64,000 bases of DNA from the NCBI RefSeq assembly GCF_947331435.1, contig NZ_CAMZOF010000008.1, forward strand, positions 425,439-489,438. Direction: 5' to 3'. Shown here one piece after another: positions 8,236-16,504 of the stretch. This DNA is from Pelagibius sp. Alg239-R121 (GTDB taxonomy: Bacteria > Pseudomonadota > Alphaproteobacteria > Kiloniellales > Kiloniellaceae). The position numbers were made by a program, and so were the translations under genes. The notes under the pieces were generated by a model. The model saw only the letters and a list, made by a program, of their open reading frames with translations, made no database searches and was not told the DNA's origin. Within the stretch, counting starts at the first letter, position 1. Every line of letters starts with the position of its first letter.

Positions 8236-9021
8236 CTAGGTGATGTTGAACCGGTGCAATACGTCGGCCAGATCATCGCCGAAGCTGGGACCGCGGCGAA
8301 TCAGGCCGGAATTCATTGGCAGAGCCGCAAGATCCGGATGGTTGGGCTCAAGGCTGGTCAGGACCGCGACAGGAATGCTCTTGGTCGACGGCATCGCTGC
8401 CAGCGCACAAGCCAGGTCAACACCGCTCAAACGCGGCATAACAACAGTTGTGATGACCAGGTCGGGACGGGTTTCCACAATCAGACCAATGGCTTCCAGG
8501 GGATCAAGGACAGTTGAGATCCGGTAACCGCAAGCCGCCAATTCGCGGCCGACTACATGGGCTGCAGAGCGTTGAGGGAGAACCACCGTCACTTCGGTAT
8601 CCGTGATAGTCACGTCGCTAACGTTGAAAGACGTCACGTTCGGCAGATTACGAACGACCTCGGCTGTTTCTTCGGTCGTGACAACATCACCGTCCAACAG
8701 GGCGCCGATCCGGTCGCCGAAGGTCTGCAGATCCGCAATGTGCTGGTCTTCGATCATCTTGATCGATGACATGTATTCGTCGAGCCGGTGGGTGATCGGC
8801 GCCAGACCGTTAATCGCGACCGTACGTGCCTTCAAACGCAGATTGGAGGCATCCTGGGAAATGAGAACCGCAGCTTCATCCCGGTCAAGGCTGCCGGTAC
8901 GTACCTGCTGTAGGCGAATTTCCAGATTCGAAACCACATCCCGGGCTTCGTCGAGAACTTCGTTTTCTGCGAGTTCGTCGGCTTGCTCTTCGGAAATTAC
9001 ATGTGCTGCGCTGGTACTCAT
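8236..9021 (-). CDS. Pseudo-receiver signalling protein without phosphoacceptor Asp
   Basis: In this 261-residue protein, residues about 143-260 align with response-regulator receiver domains (VTVVLP, then DLVITTVVMPRLSGVDL, then PVAVLTS), but the key residues are missing. The usual acidic pair after strand 1 reads VLPQ, the phosphorylated Asp is replaced by Thr (about T192), and the conserved Lys region reads LIRRGPS. The N-terminal 120 residues are helical and may be an Hpt-like four-helix bundle without the phospho-His. It is most likely a phosphorylation-independent docking or regulatory protein. No cognate kinase is adjacent. Confidence 0.7.
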   Translation of the reverse strand: MSTSAAHVISEEQADELAENEVLDEARDVVSNLEIRLQQVRTGSLDRDEAAVLISQDASNLRLKARTVAINGLAPITHRLDEYMSSIKMIEDQHIADLQTFGDRIGALLDGDVVTTEETAEVVRNLPNVTSFNVSDVTITDTEVTVVLPQRSAAHVVGRELAACGYRISTVLDPLEAIGLIVETRPDLVITTVVMPRLSGVDLACALAAMPSTKSIPVAVLTSLEPNHPDLAALPMNSGLIRRGPSFGDDLADVLHRFNIT

Positions 9022-9119
9022 ATTCCATACCCCTTGAAAATTTCCCGCAGGATAAGGCTTAGGCGTTAAAGGCTTCCTAAGAAAATCTTGTTCAACCTGA
9101 TACTCAATGTCTTAGAGGT

Positions 9120-9218
9120 ATGGAATCGCTCAATTATTACCTGTCGTTAAAGAACTACGTTGAGTGGTCCTATCGCGATAGCGCGGCGATCGCAATCGGG
9201 CGGTTTCTCAACGAATAA
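9120..9218 (+). CDS. Possible 32-residue small protein
   Basis: This is a short reading frame in the gap between the pseudo-receiver and modC genes. The peptide is rich in Tyr and Trp (ESLNYYLSLKNYVEWSYR) and looks protein-like. However, the purine stretch AGAGG ends one base before the ATG, too close for good initiation, and a 12-base palindrome CTATCGCGATAG at 9170-9181 overlaps it. It may be only a regulatory region. Confidence 0.15.
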   Translation: MESLNYYLSLKNYVEWSYRDSAAIAIGRFLNE

Positions 9219-9296
9219 AGTACAAATGGACGCTCGTTAACACGTAGGAGTGTTCATCCGCGCGCACCACCAGTACCTGCATGGCACGAAAACCAC

Positions 9297-10418
9297 TTAG
9301 TTTCCTGACAGGAATCTATCACTACCTGTCACGCGACCCAGGCTATGGCGGTCAACGGCGATTGCCTTGACCATGGCGTAAACCTCCCGGCCGGGCTCCA
9401 GTTTCAAGGTGACCAGTGCGCGTTTGGTAATACGGGCCCATACCGCAGCCCCTCCCGCATCCAACCTCAAGTCGACTTGAGGGCCGGTCTCGCTGCCGAT
9501 ATCCACAATGGTGGCCTTGAAAACATTCTGAATGCTGATGTCGTTGGGAGGCCTTAGGGCCAGCGAAACATCACGGGCTCGGATTCTGAGACGCAGAAGC
9601 GTCCCGGTTGGCATGTCCAGGAGCGGAATACGCAAGGTGCCGCCGCCAAACTGCAGCTCCGTCAAGCCGAAGCTGTGATCGTGGGAAGAGATCTGCGCAG
9701 CGATAACGGCACCGGCTTCGTAACGGCCTGTCAGAGGACGCAGGTCGAGGCGCCCCATAATGTCGTCCACGGCCCCGACAGCTTCAACCTGGCCATCGGA
9801 TATCAGCACCATCGTGTCGGCCAGCCGGACGATTTCTTCCATGCTATGGCTGACGTAGATGATCGGAACCTCGAAATCATCCCGCAAACGTTCGATAAAC
9901 GGCAAAACATCTTCTTTACGGGCTTGATCCAGTGCAGCGAGGGGTTCGTCCATGAGCAAGAGACTGGGATTGGCCAGCAGCGCGCGTCCTAAAGCAACTC
10001 GTTGTTTCTCACCTCCCGAAAGCCTTCCTGGACGTCGCTCCAGCAGCGGCTCGATACCGAGAAGTGTAACAACCTGCTCCAACTGGATACGCCGATCTTC
10101 GCGGGGGGCCCGGTTCCAGCCATAGAGTAAGTTCCCGCGGACCGAGAGATGAGGAAACAGGCGGTCTTCCTGAAAGACGTAACCCAGTCGGCGTTTCTGA
10201 GGTGGGACATTGATCCCTTGATCGGAGTCAAACAACACCCGATCTCTGATCGCTATGTGACCACGGTCGGGCGAGAGCAGCCCGGAGAGCATATTGACAA
10301 TTGAGCTTTTGCCTGCACCCGAACGCCCGAACAGAGCGATCACACCTGAAGATTCACACTCGAAACGGCTGGCGAGGTGAAAGGCCTTGAGATTTTTTTC
10401 AACGTCGACTTTGAGCAC
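9297..10418 (-). CDS. modC: Molybdate ABC transporter ATP-binding protein
   Basis: This 373-residue ATPase of the molybdate importer has Walker A GRSGAGKSS near 31-39, signature LSGGEKQRVALGRAL, Walker B LLLMDEPLAALD and the H-loop SHSMEE. The C-terminal 100 residues form a TOBE/MOP domain (RIRARDVSLALR...) that binds oxyanion, as is usual for ModC and gives feedback control. It is the last gene of hisI-modA-modB-modC, starting 14 bases after modB. The enzymes encoded at 51-54 kb probably need molybdenum, giving this system a client in the same window. Confidence 0.95.
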   Translation of the reverse strand: MLKVDVEKNLKAFHLASRFECESSGVIALFGRSGAGKSSIVNMLSGLLSPDRGHIAIRDRVLFDSDQGINVPPQKRRLGYVFQEDRLFPHLSVRGNLLYGWNRAPREDRRIQLEQVVTLLGIEPLLERRPGRLSGGEKQRVALGRALLANPSLLLMDEPLAALDQARKEDVLPFIERLRDDFEVPIIYVSHSMEEIVRLADTMVLISDGQVEAVGAVDDIMGRLDLRPLTGRYEAGAVIAAQISSHDHSFGLTELQFGGGTLRIPLLDMPTGTLLRLRIRARDVSLALRPPNDISIQNVFKATIVDIGSETGPQVDLRLDAGGAAVWARITKRALVTLKLEPGREVYAMVKAIAVDRHSLGRVTGSDRFLSGN

Positions 10419-10432
10419 AGGCGATCGCCTCC

Positions 10433-11125
10433 TTATCCCGCCAGACGGGTACGCAGACGGCGCGCCAGGATTTCGGAAACAGCCAGAGCCGCGAAGGAAA
10501 GAACAACCGACAGGATCGCCAGACGAAGCGCCGGAAACTCACCATCCGGCGTCTGTATAACGCTGTAAAGCGCCAGGGGAATTGTCTGTGTGGCACCGGG
10601 AATATTCGCTGCAAAAGTGATGGTCGCCCCGAATTCGCCCAGGCTACGGGCAAAGGCGAGCAGGCATCCGGCAAGAATACCCGGAGAGATGAGAGGAAGC
10701 GTTATCGAGAAAAAGACGTTCCAGGAGCCGGCACCGAGGGTAAAGGCGGCGGCTTCCAGGTTCCGGTCGACCAACTCCAGCGCCAGACGGATGGATCTCA
10801 CCATCAGAGGAAAAGCCATGACTGCTGCCGCGATGGCCGCACCCTGCCAGGTAAAGGCGAGCGTGATGTCGAAAACCTCATACAGCCATCGGCCGATCAG
10901 GCCTTCGCGTCCGAGCAATACCAGCAAAAGGTACCCGACAACGACGGGCGGCAAGACCAATGGCAGATGTACAATTCCATCAAACACCGCCTTTCCAGGA
11001 AAGTTACAGCGGGCGAGAAGCCAGGCGGCGGCAATTCCCAAAGGCACGCTAAGCGCCACGGCAAAAAAGGCGACCCGCAGACTCAGTTGCAGAGCGTCGA
11101 GTTCCAGAGGGGTCAGTGAATACAT
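10433..11125 (-). CDS. modB: Molybdate ABC transporter permease
   Basis: This 230-residue inner-membrane permease has about five hydrophobic segments and the EAA-type loop EAAFTLGAGSWNVFFSITLP near 155-174, where ModC docks. I chose ATG at 11125 (MYSLTPLELDALQLS), which gives the standard ModB length. The 70 residues available upstream in the same frame lie inside modA and read unlike a protein. The modA stop is 22 bases upstream, so the genes are cotranscribed. Confidence 0.93.
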   Translation of the reverse strand: MYSLTPLELDALQLSLRVAFFAVALSVPLGIAAAWLLARCNFPGKAVFDGIVHLPLVLPPVVVGYLLLVLLGREGLIGRWLYEVFDITLAFTWQGAAIAAAVMAFPLMVRSIRLALELVDRNLEAAAFTLGAGSWNVFFSITLPLISPGILAGCLLAFARSLGEFGATITFAANIPGATQTIPLALYSVIQTPDGEFPALRLAILSVVLSFAALAVSEILARRLRTRLAG

Positions 11126-11147
11126 ACGATCGAAGGCCCCTCGCTCA

Positions 11148-11987
11148 TTACTTCGGCACTTTCGGGGCGCTGAAGCCGTGGCGCTCAAAGACTTCCAAAG
11201 CTTCCGGGCTTTGTAGAAAGCCATAAAAGGCATCGGTATTGCGCCCACCGTAATTGGCGACGATGGCCAGCGGATAAACGATAGGCGGGTGGCTGTCTTC
11301 GGCGAACATCCCGACAACTCTAAGCTTGGAGGCAATCAACGCGTCGGTTTGATAGACAATTCCAGCCGCAGCTTCACCGCGTTCAACCAAAGCCAGAGCC
11401 GTCCGCACGCTTCCGGAGAAAGCGAGTTTGTCCTTAAATGGCTCCCATAAATCCAGGTTTTGCAGTGCTGCCTTCGCGTAAATGCCTGCAGGTACATGAT
11501 GGGGATTGCCGAGGGCGAGGCGGCTGCTGCCAAGAATTTTTTCCAACGGGAGAGTGCGTTCGATCACGGCTGGCGATAGATCTTCGGTAATCGAATGCCC
11601 GTTTGCGGTAACGAGAACCAGCCGATTGCTCAGAACCGGGATCTCGCTGCCGGTCTTGAGGGCCGACTTTTCACCCAGGTAATCCATCCAGCTTTGATTG
11701 GCCGAGAGGAAGAGGTCGGCCGGGGCGCCATTGGCGATCTGCTTTGCCAGAGTCGATGATGCGGCAAAGACCGTCCGGACCTGAGGGCCGTTTTGGGCGT
11801 TATAGCGTTGCACGATTTCAGTAACCGCGTTCGTCGTACTTGCAGCGGCGAAGAGAGTGACCGGTTTGGCAGGCGCCCCCGCGTGGCTGCTTACACTCAG
11901 AAATATCGAGGCCAATAGGCCGCTGGTCGGAAAAACTGCACCGCGTATGAAGCGTCTTGCGCGGCAGAGTCCAAACGATCGCATCAC
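11148..11987 (-). CDS. modA: Molybdate ABC transporter periplasmic binding protein
   Basis: This 279-residue secreted protein has an N-terminal signal sequence (RRFIRGAVF, hydrophobic core, cleavage near SSHAGA about residue 39). The mature part shows ModA features: VTLFAAASTTNAV, FAASSTLAKQI, GAPADLFLSAN and the late AAAGIVYQTDA. It captures molybdate or tungstate for ModBC. Start is either GTG at 11987 or the adjacent ATG at 11984, directly after the hisI stop, so translation is probably coupled to hisI. Confidence 0.94.
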   Translation of the reverse strand: MMRSFGLCRARRFIRGAVFPTSGLLASIFLSVSSHAGAPAKPVTLFAAASTTNAVTEIVQRYNAQNGPQVRTVFAASSTLAKQIANGAPADLFLSANQSWMDYLGEKSALKTGSEIPVLSNRLVLVTANGHSITEDLSPAVIERTLPLEKILGSSRLALGNPHHVPAGIYAKAALQNLDLWEPFKDKLAFSGSVRTALALVERGEAAAGIVYQTDALIASKLRVVGMFAEDSHPPIVYPLAIVANYGGRNTDAFYGFLQSPEALEVFERHGFSAPKVPK

Positions 11988-12395
11988 CTATTTCCCATAG
12001 AGATCTTTAGGATCCTTCAGCACGGGCATTCTGTCTTCCAACCTGCCCGATGAAGATAAAGAACGGTAAAAACAGCTTCGTCTACCCGTGTGACAGGCGA
12101 CGCCCAACTGATCGACCTTCAGAAGCAGAGTATCACCGTCGCAATCGACTGTCAGTTCGACCAATCTTTGGACCTGGCCCGAGCTCTCGCCTTTACGCCA
12201 GAGACTTTGGCGGGAACGTGACCAGTAGCATACCTGTCCGGTCGCAACGGTTTCGGCCAAAGCGTCCTGGTTCATCCAGGCCATCATCAGGACTTCCCCG
12301 GTGTCATGTTGTTGGGCAATTGCGGCCACCAGTCCGCTGCTGTTGAAGGTGACTTTCCCTTCGAGGGCGGCAGGGAGGGCATGAGTATCGGTCAT
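11988..12395 (-). CDS. hisI: Phosphoribosyl-AMP cyclohydrolase
   Basis: This 135-residue enzyme opens the purine ring of phosphoribosyl-AMP, the third step of histidine synthesis. It shows the family core: GEVLMMAWMNQDAL, GQVCYWSRSRQSLWRKGESSG and the metal site CDGDTLLLKVDQ ... ACHTGRRSCFY with Zn-ligand cysteines. Length matches monofunctional bacterial HisI. Its stop codon abuts the modA start, an unusual pairing of a histidine gene with molybdate uptake. That pairing is probably transcriptional convenience, not shared function. Confidence 0.95.
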   Translation of the reverse strand: MTDTHALPAALEGKVTFNSSGLVAAIAQQHDTGEVLMMAWMNQDALAETVATGQVCYWSRSRQSLWRKGESSGQVQRLVELTVDCDGDTLLLKVDQLGVACHTGRRSCFYRSLSSSGRLEDRMPVLKDPKDLYGK

Positions 12396-12452
12396 AGCTG
12401 GATGGCTCGCCTCGTAGAGATCTAGAAATTTACGATGGATTACTGCCTTGGC

Positions 12453-13649
12453 TTATTCTGCAGCCATTGCGCGATTGAGGCGGCTAAATCCAGCCTCAAG
12501 GTCTGCGATCAGATCGTCGATATCTTCCAGGCCGGCGTGAATCCGCAATGATGGTCCCGGATCGGTCCATTCGGTTGCCGTTCGAATCGACTGTGGGTCG
12601 GTCGGGATAATCAAGCTTTCGAAGCCACCCCAACTGTATCCCATACCATAGAGTTCAAGATGATCGAGCATCTCGTCCAGAGCCTGCTGGGCAACCGGAT
12701 GGAGCACAAGTCCGAAGAGCCCGCAAGCGCCGCCGAAATCGCGCTTCCAGATCGCATGACCGGGATCATCCGGCAGGGCAGGGTGCATGACCCGCGCGAC
12801 TTCAGGGCGCTGTTGCAGCCATGACGCCAGCGCCACGCCGGTCCGGTGATGGCGTTCAAGGCGCACCGACAGAGTCCTGAAGCCGCGGAGCCCCAGGTAA
12901 ACGTCATCCGGCGCCGCACTGTGGCCCAACGACATCACGCAGCGGCGGACTGTTTCATAGTAGGCTTCGCTGGTCACGATCATACCGAGCATCGCGTCGG
13001 AATGGCCGACGATGTACTTCGTGCCGGCATGGATCGAAACGTCCACGCCCAGCTCAAAAGGCTTACAGTACAGCGGTGTTCCCCAGGTGTTATCCATCAG
13101 GACGGCCACGCCGGCCGCATGGGCAGCTTCGGCGATCGCGGGAATATCCTGAACTTCAAAGGTTTGCGAACCGGGCGATTCCGTGAAGACGATCCGGGTG
13201 TTTTCACGGATAAGCGACGCGATACCACCTCCGATCAAAGGATCATAATAGGTTGTCTCGACACCGAAACGCGCCAGGGTGGAATCGCAAAAAGCGCGCG
13301 CTGGCCCATAAACCGAATCGGTCATAAGGACGTGATCGCCTGCCTGAACCAAAGCCATTATACTGGCGGTTACTGCGGCCAGCCCCGAAGAGACGGCGAT
13401 CGCGCCGTATCCGCCTTCGAGTTCAGCCACCGAATCCTGTAAGGCAAAGGTGATCGGAGTCCCCGCACGACCGTAGGTGACGGCGTCTTTACGCATCCGG
13501 ATCGATTTTGCCGCACGCAGGCTCTCTACATCTTTGTAGAGGATTGTCGAGGCATGATAGACCGGCGGATTAACCGCGCCATGCTGGGATTTAGGATCGC
13601 GGCCGAGATGGGCAAGCTGAGTGTCTGGTTTCCGGGGGCGAGTGGACAT
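12453..13649 (-). CDS. metC: Cystathionine beta-lyase
   Basis: This PLP enzyme of the Cys/Met metabolism family, 398 residues from ATG at 13649 (MSTRPRKPDTQLAHLGRDP), cleaves cystathionine to homocysteine, pyruvate and ammonia. Visible motifs are AVNPPVYHASTI near 24-35, YGRAGTP, AVSSGLAAVTASI, DNTWGTP and the PLP-lysine segment SIHAGTKYIVGHSD. An in-frame start at 13694 would add 15 hydrophobic residues not typical of the family. It sits upstream of hisI on the same strand with 57 bases between them. Substrate preference within the family (cystathionine or cysteine) is not certain. Confidence 0.92.
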   Translation of the reverse strand: MSTRPRKPDTQLAHLGRDPKSQHGAVNPPVYHASTILYKDVESLRAAKSIRMRKDAVTYGRAGTPITFALQDSVAELEGGYGAIAVSSGLAAVTASIMALVQAGDHVLMTDSVYGPARAFCDSTLARFGVETTYYDPLIGGGIASLIRENTRIVFTESPGSQTFEVQDIPAIAEAAHAAGVAVLMDNTWGTPLYCKPFELGVDVSIHAGTKYIVGHSDAMLGMIVTSEAYYETVRRCVMSLGHSAAPDDVYLGLRGFRTLSVRLERHHRTGVALASWLQQRPEVARVMHPALPDDPGHAIWKRDFGGACGLFGLVLHPVAQQALDEMLDHLELYGMGYSWGGFESLIIPTDPQSIRTATEWTDPGPSLRIHAGLEDIDDLIADLEAGFSRLNRAMAAE

Positions 13650-14148
13650 GCGCAAGGGTCCGTCAATTACAATTACAGCGATTGATAACAGCATCCCGGC
13701 AAGTTGCTCAAAGACCAGGAGCTTTATGGTTATGACAGGCTGACGCTGCGGTTGCCAGCCCTTGGTTTGTTCGAATTAAGTCTTACAGCTACTGCCGGTT
13801 GGATCGCAGTGGTTATTTGGACGAAGGGGTGTCCGGCGGCTGTAACATACACCGGCTCCAAATTCGCTTTTTGGGGGATTAGGCAATGGCGGGTCGCAAC
13901 CGTTATTTAGTATTCATCTGCATTTTTTTCCTTTTAGCTCAGATATTTACTGCCATTGTCCGGTAACAATTTGCATCTCGGGGGTTTAGCCCTGTTGCGT
14001 TTCCCGTCCTGATGGGACATGGTTTGTCCGTGATGTGCTGTCGCACGGCGACCCGTAGAAGGTCATTAAATAGCGAACGGCGTGAACACAGCTCTATCAC
14101 ACAAAAACAACAAGATATCTGAATTGAACAGCAGGGAAGATCCTACCA
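13650..14148. other. Intergenic region upstream of aapJ
   Basis: This gap of about 500 bases lies between divergent metC and aapJ. It must contain the promoters for both, but I see no convincing -10/-35 pair. The only candidate coding sequence is a 26-residue hydrophobic peptide at 13886-13966, listed separately. A longer frame around 13704-13910 has no good start or protein-like composition. Confidence 0.5.
13886..13966 (+). CDS. Possible 26-residue single-span membrane peptide
   Basis: This short frame encodes a basic N-terminus (AGRNRY), one hydrophobic helix of about 16 residues (LVFICIFFLLAQIFTA) and a short IVR tail, the classic shape of a small inner-membrane protein. A GGGGGATT purine run lies about 8 bases before the ATG. 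It sits in the aapJ leader region, so it could also be a chance frame in regulatory DNA. No family recognised. Confidence 0.35.
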   Translation: MAGRNRYLVFICIFFLLAQIFTAIVR

Positions 14149-15165
14149 ATGAAGCTTGGAAAGTTTCTCTTCGCCGCCGCGGCGGTAACAGCGTTGTCCA
14201 CTGGTGCATCGGCGGGTACGCTCGACGACATTAAAGCCAAGGGCTTCGTACAATGCGGCGTCACCACCGGTCTTGCCGGTTTTGCGGCTCCTAACGATCA
14301 GGGCCAATGGGCTGGTTTCGACGTGGACTTCTGCCGGGCTATGGCTGCGGCCATTTTCGGCGATGCAGCCAAGGTGAAGTACACACCGACGACCTCTAAA
14401 GAGCGTTTCACTGCACTGCAGTCAGGCGAAATCGACGTACTGGCTCGGAACACGACCTGGACCTTCTCACGTGACGTCAACCTCGGTTTTGAGTTTGTTG
14501 GCGTTAACTACTACGACGGTCAGGGTTTCATGGTTCGTAAGAGCCTGGGCGTAACCAGTGCTAAGGAACTCGACGGCGCTTCGGTCTGTATCCAGACCGG
14601 CACGACCACCGAGCTTAACCTGGCTGATTACTTCCGTTCCAACGGCATGAGCTATGAGTCGGTTGTCATCGAGACTTCCGCCGAAGGCCGCGGCGTTTAT
14701 GAAGAAGAGCGTTGCGACGTGTACACCACAGATGCCTCCGGTTTGGCCGCACAGCGTTCAACCATGGCTGACCCGAGCGAGCATATTCTCCTTCCCGAGA
14801 TCATTTCGAAGGAGCCGCTTGGCCCGCTGGTACGTCACGGCGACAATCAGTGGGGCGACATCGCTCGCTGGACCCTGAATGCCATGATCGTTGCGGAAGA
14901 GCTCGGTGTGACTGCAGGAAATGCTGCGGACATGGCTTCCACGTCCAAGAACCCGGAAGTTCTGCGCCTGCTGGGTGCGGAAGGCGACATGGGTGCTCAG
15001 CTCGGCTTGTCGGCTGATTGGGCGAAAAACATTGTCATGCAGGTCGGTAACTACGGCGAATCGTACGAGCGTAACCTCGGCACGACAACGCCTTTGGCTC
15101 TGGAACGCGGCCTGAACGCCCTGTGGACCGACGGCGGCATCCTCTATGCCCCGCCGATGCGCTAA
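14149..15165 (+). CDS. aapJ: General L-amino acid ABC transporter substrate-binding protein
   Basis: This 338-residue periplasmic binding protein has a signal peptide of about 22 residues (KFLFAAAAVTALSTGASA). It is a family-3 binding protein of the long AapJ/BztA type: KGFVQCGVTTGLAGFA, FDVDFCRAMAAAIFGD, DVLARNTTWTFSRD, CIQTGTTTELNL and the closing ALERGLNALWTDGGILYAPPMR region. It delivers a broad range of L-amino acids to AapQMP. It is the first gene of aapJQMP and is followed by a strong hairpin before aapQ, consistent with higher expression of the binding protein. Confidence 0.95.
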   Translation: MKLGKFLFAAAAVTALSTGASAGTLDDIKAKGFVQCGVTTGLAGFAAPNDQGQWAGFDVDFCRAMAAAIFGDAAKVKYTPTTSKERFTALQSGEIDVLARNTTWTFSRDVNLGFEFVGVNYYDGQGFMVRKSLGVTSAKELDGASVCIQTGTTTELNLADYFRSNGMSYESVVIETSAEGRGVYEEERCDVYTTDASGLAAQRSTMADPSEHILLPEIISKEPLGPLVRHGDNQWGDIARWTLNAMIVAEELGVTAGNAADMASTSKNPEVLRLLGAEGDMGAQLGLSADWAKNIVMQVGNYGESYERNLGTTTPLALERGLNALWTDGGILYAPPMR

Positions 15166-15191
15166 TAAGGCAGACTAAAACTGCTTAAAGT

Positions 15192-15245
15192 GATCTGAAA
15201 AGCACGCCAGGCTCTTTGCTTGGCGTGCTTCAGGTCGTTTTCAGA
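15192..15245 (+). terminator. Nested hairpin between aapJ and aapQ
   Basis: AAGCACGCCA at 15200-15209 pairs over 10 bases with TGGCGTGCTT at 15221-15230. Outside it, ATCTGAAAA at about 15192 can pair with TTTTCAGAT at about 15237. It lies 27 bases after the aapJ stop and is likely an attenuator or mRNA-stabilising element that leaves aapJ transcript in excess over the permease genes. Confidence 0.6.
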
Positions 15246-15307
15246 TACTAACGCTGTGGGTCTTAACAGGGAACCGAGCGGCGTTAGGTAAGCCAGCAGG
15301 GGGCGGC

Positions 15308-16492
15308 ATGGCTACACAGACAGTAGATGGCCCGAAACGGGGCTCATTCCTGAGCGATCAGCGAACGAGGGCAATCCTTTTCCAAGGATTGGCATTCTTT
15401 CTGGTTGTCGTATTTTTCGTATACATCGGCACTAACACGGCGCGAAACCTTGAGGCCCTCGGGATCTCAACCGGGTTCGATTTTCTGAATGCTCCGGCAG
15501 GCTACGACGTAGCCATGTCGCTCATTCCCTACACCGCCACGGATACGCACGGTCGCGTTTTCTTCGTCGGTCTTCTGAACACACTTTCCGTTGCTGCCAC
15601 AGGCATTTTTGCAGCGACAATTCTCGGCGTCATTCTCGGTGTGCTGCGGCTGTCAAAGAACTGGCTCGTGAGCAAGCTGGTCTACTGCTATGTCGAAGTC
15701 GTGCGCAACATACCCTTGTTGTTGCAGATTTTGTTTTGGTACGCGGTTCTGATCACACTGCCGCATCCCAAGAAGAGTATAATCTTCTTGAATGACTCCA
15801 TATTTCTGAACAAGCGCGGGCTCTACATGCCTGAGCCGCTGACCGGTGACGGTTTCGGCCTGATCTTGATTGCGTTACTCGTCGCGCTGATCATCGTCCC
15901 GATCATGTCCAGAATGGCAAAAAAGCGCCAAGAAGCGACCGGGCAGATTTTCCCGGTTTTCCTGACATCCGTGGGATTGATTATCGGATTGCCACTGCTC
16001 GCCGCAATCGTAACCGGGTTTCCAGTGACCTTCGAATACCCCGAATTGAAGGGCTTTAACTTCAAAGGGGGGATGGTCCTTCGACCTGAGTTTGTCGCCT
16101 TGTGGTTTGCTTTGACGGTCTATACGGCCGCATTCATTGCGGAGATTGTTCGCGCTGGCATCCAGGCCGTTAGTCATGGCCAATCGGAGGCTGCCTTTTC
16201 ACTTGGCCTCAAGCCAAGCTGGACGACGCGCATGATCATCCTGCCTCAGGCTCTCCGGGTTATCGTTCCGCCTCTGACCAGTCAGTATCTGAACTTGACG
16301 AAAAACTCGTCCCTGGCCATTGCGATCGGCTATCCGGACCTGGTTGCGACCTTTGGCGGAACCTCGTTGAACCAGACGGGGCAGGCTATCGAGGTCATCA
16401 TGATCACTATGCTGGTCTATTTGAGTATCAGTCTGCTGATCTCAATGATGATGAATTATTACAACAAGCGCATTGCGCTGGTTGAGCGATAA
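15308..16492 (+). CDS. aapQ: General L-amino acid ABC transporter permease AapQ
   Basis: This 394-residue polytopic inner-membrane subunit of the general amino-acid importer has an N-terminal membrane span near 25-43, a periplasmic insertion, and the His/Glu/Gln permease core. That core includes VEVVRNIPLLLQILFWY near 128-144 and the EAA loop EAAFSLGLKPSWTTRMIILP near 297-316. The long N-terminal part is typical of AapQ/BztB compared with simpler HisM-type permeases. GCAGGGGGCGG precedes the ATG. The aapM ATG follows 12 bases after its stop. Confidence 0.95.
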   Translation: MATQTVDGPKRGSFLSDQRTRAILFQGLAFFLVVVFFVYIGTNTARNLEALGISTGFDFLNAPAGYDVAMSLIPYTATDTHGRVFFVGLLNTLSVAATGIFAATILGVILGVLRLSKNWLVSKLVYCYVEVVRNIPLLLQILFWYAVLITLPHPKKSIIFLNDSIFLNKRGLYMPEPLTGDGFGLILIALLVALIIVPIMSRMAKKRQEATGQIFPVFLTSVGLIIGLPLLAAIVTGFPVTFEYPELKGFNFKGGMVLRPEFVALWFALTVYTAAFIAEIVRAGIQAVSHGQSEAAFSLGLKPSWTTRMIILPQALRVIVPPLTSQYLNLTKNSSLAIAIGYPDLVATFGGTSLNQTGQAIEVIMITMLVYLSISLLISMMMNYYNKRIALVER

Positions 16493-16504
16493 GGGGGCGG
16501 GAAG

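Noticed and set aside
10433..11335. Longer ModB reading starting at 11335
   Set aside because: The extra 70 residues lie inside modA in another frame and are unlike any permease; ATG at 11125 gives the standard size.
13704..13910. 68-codon plus-strand frame upstream of aapJ
   Set aside because: Poor start region and no recognisable family; it overlaps likely promoter DNA.
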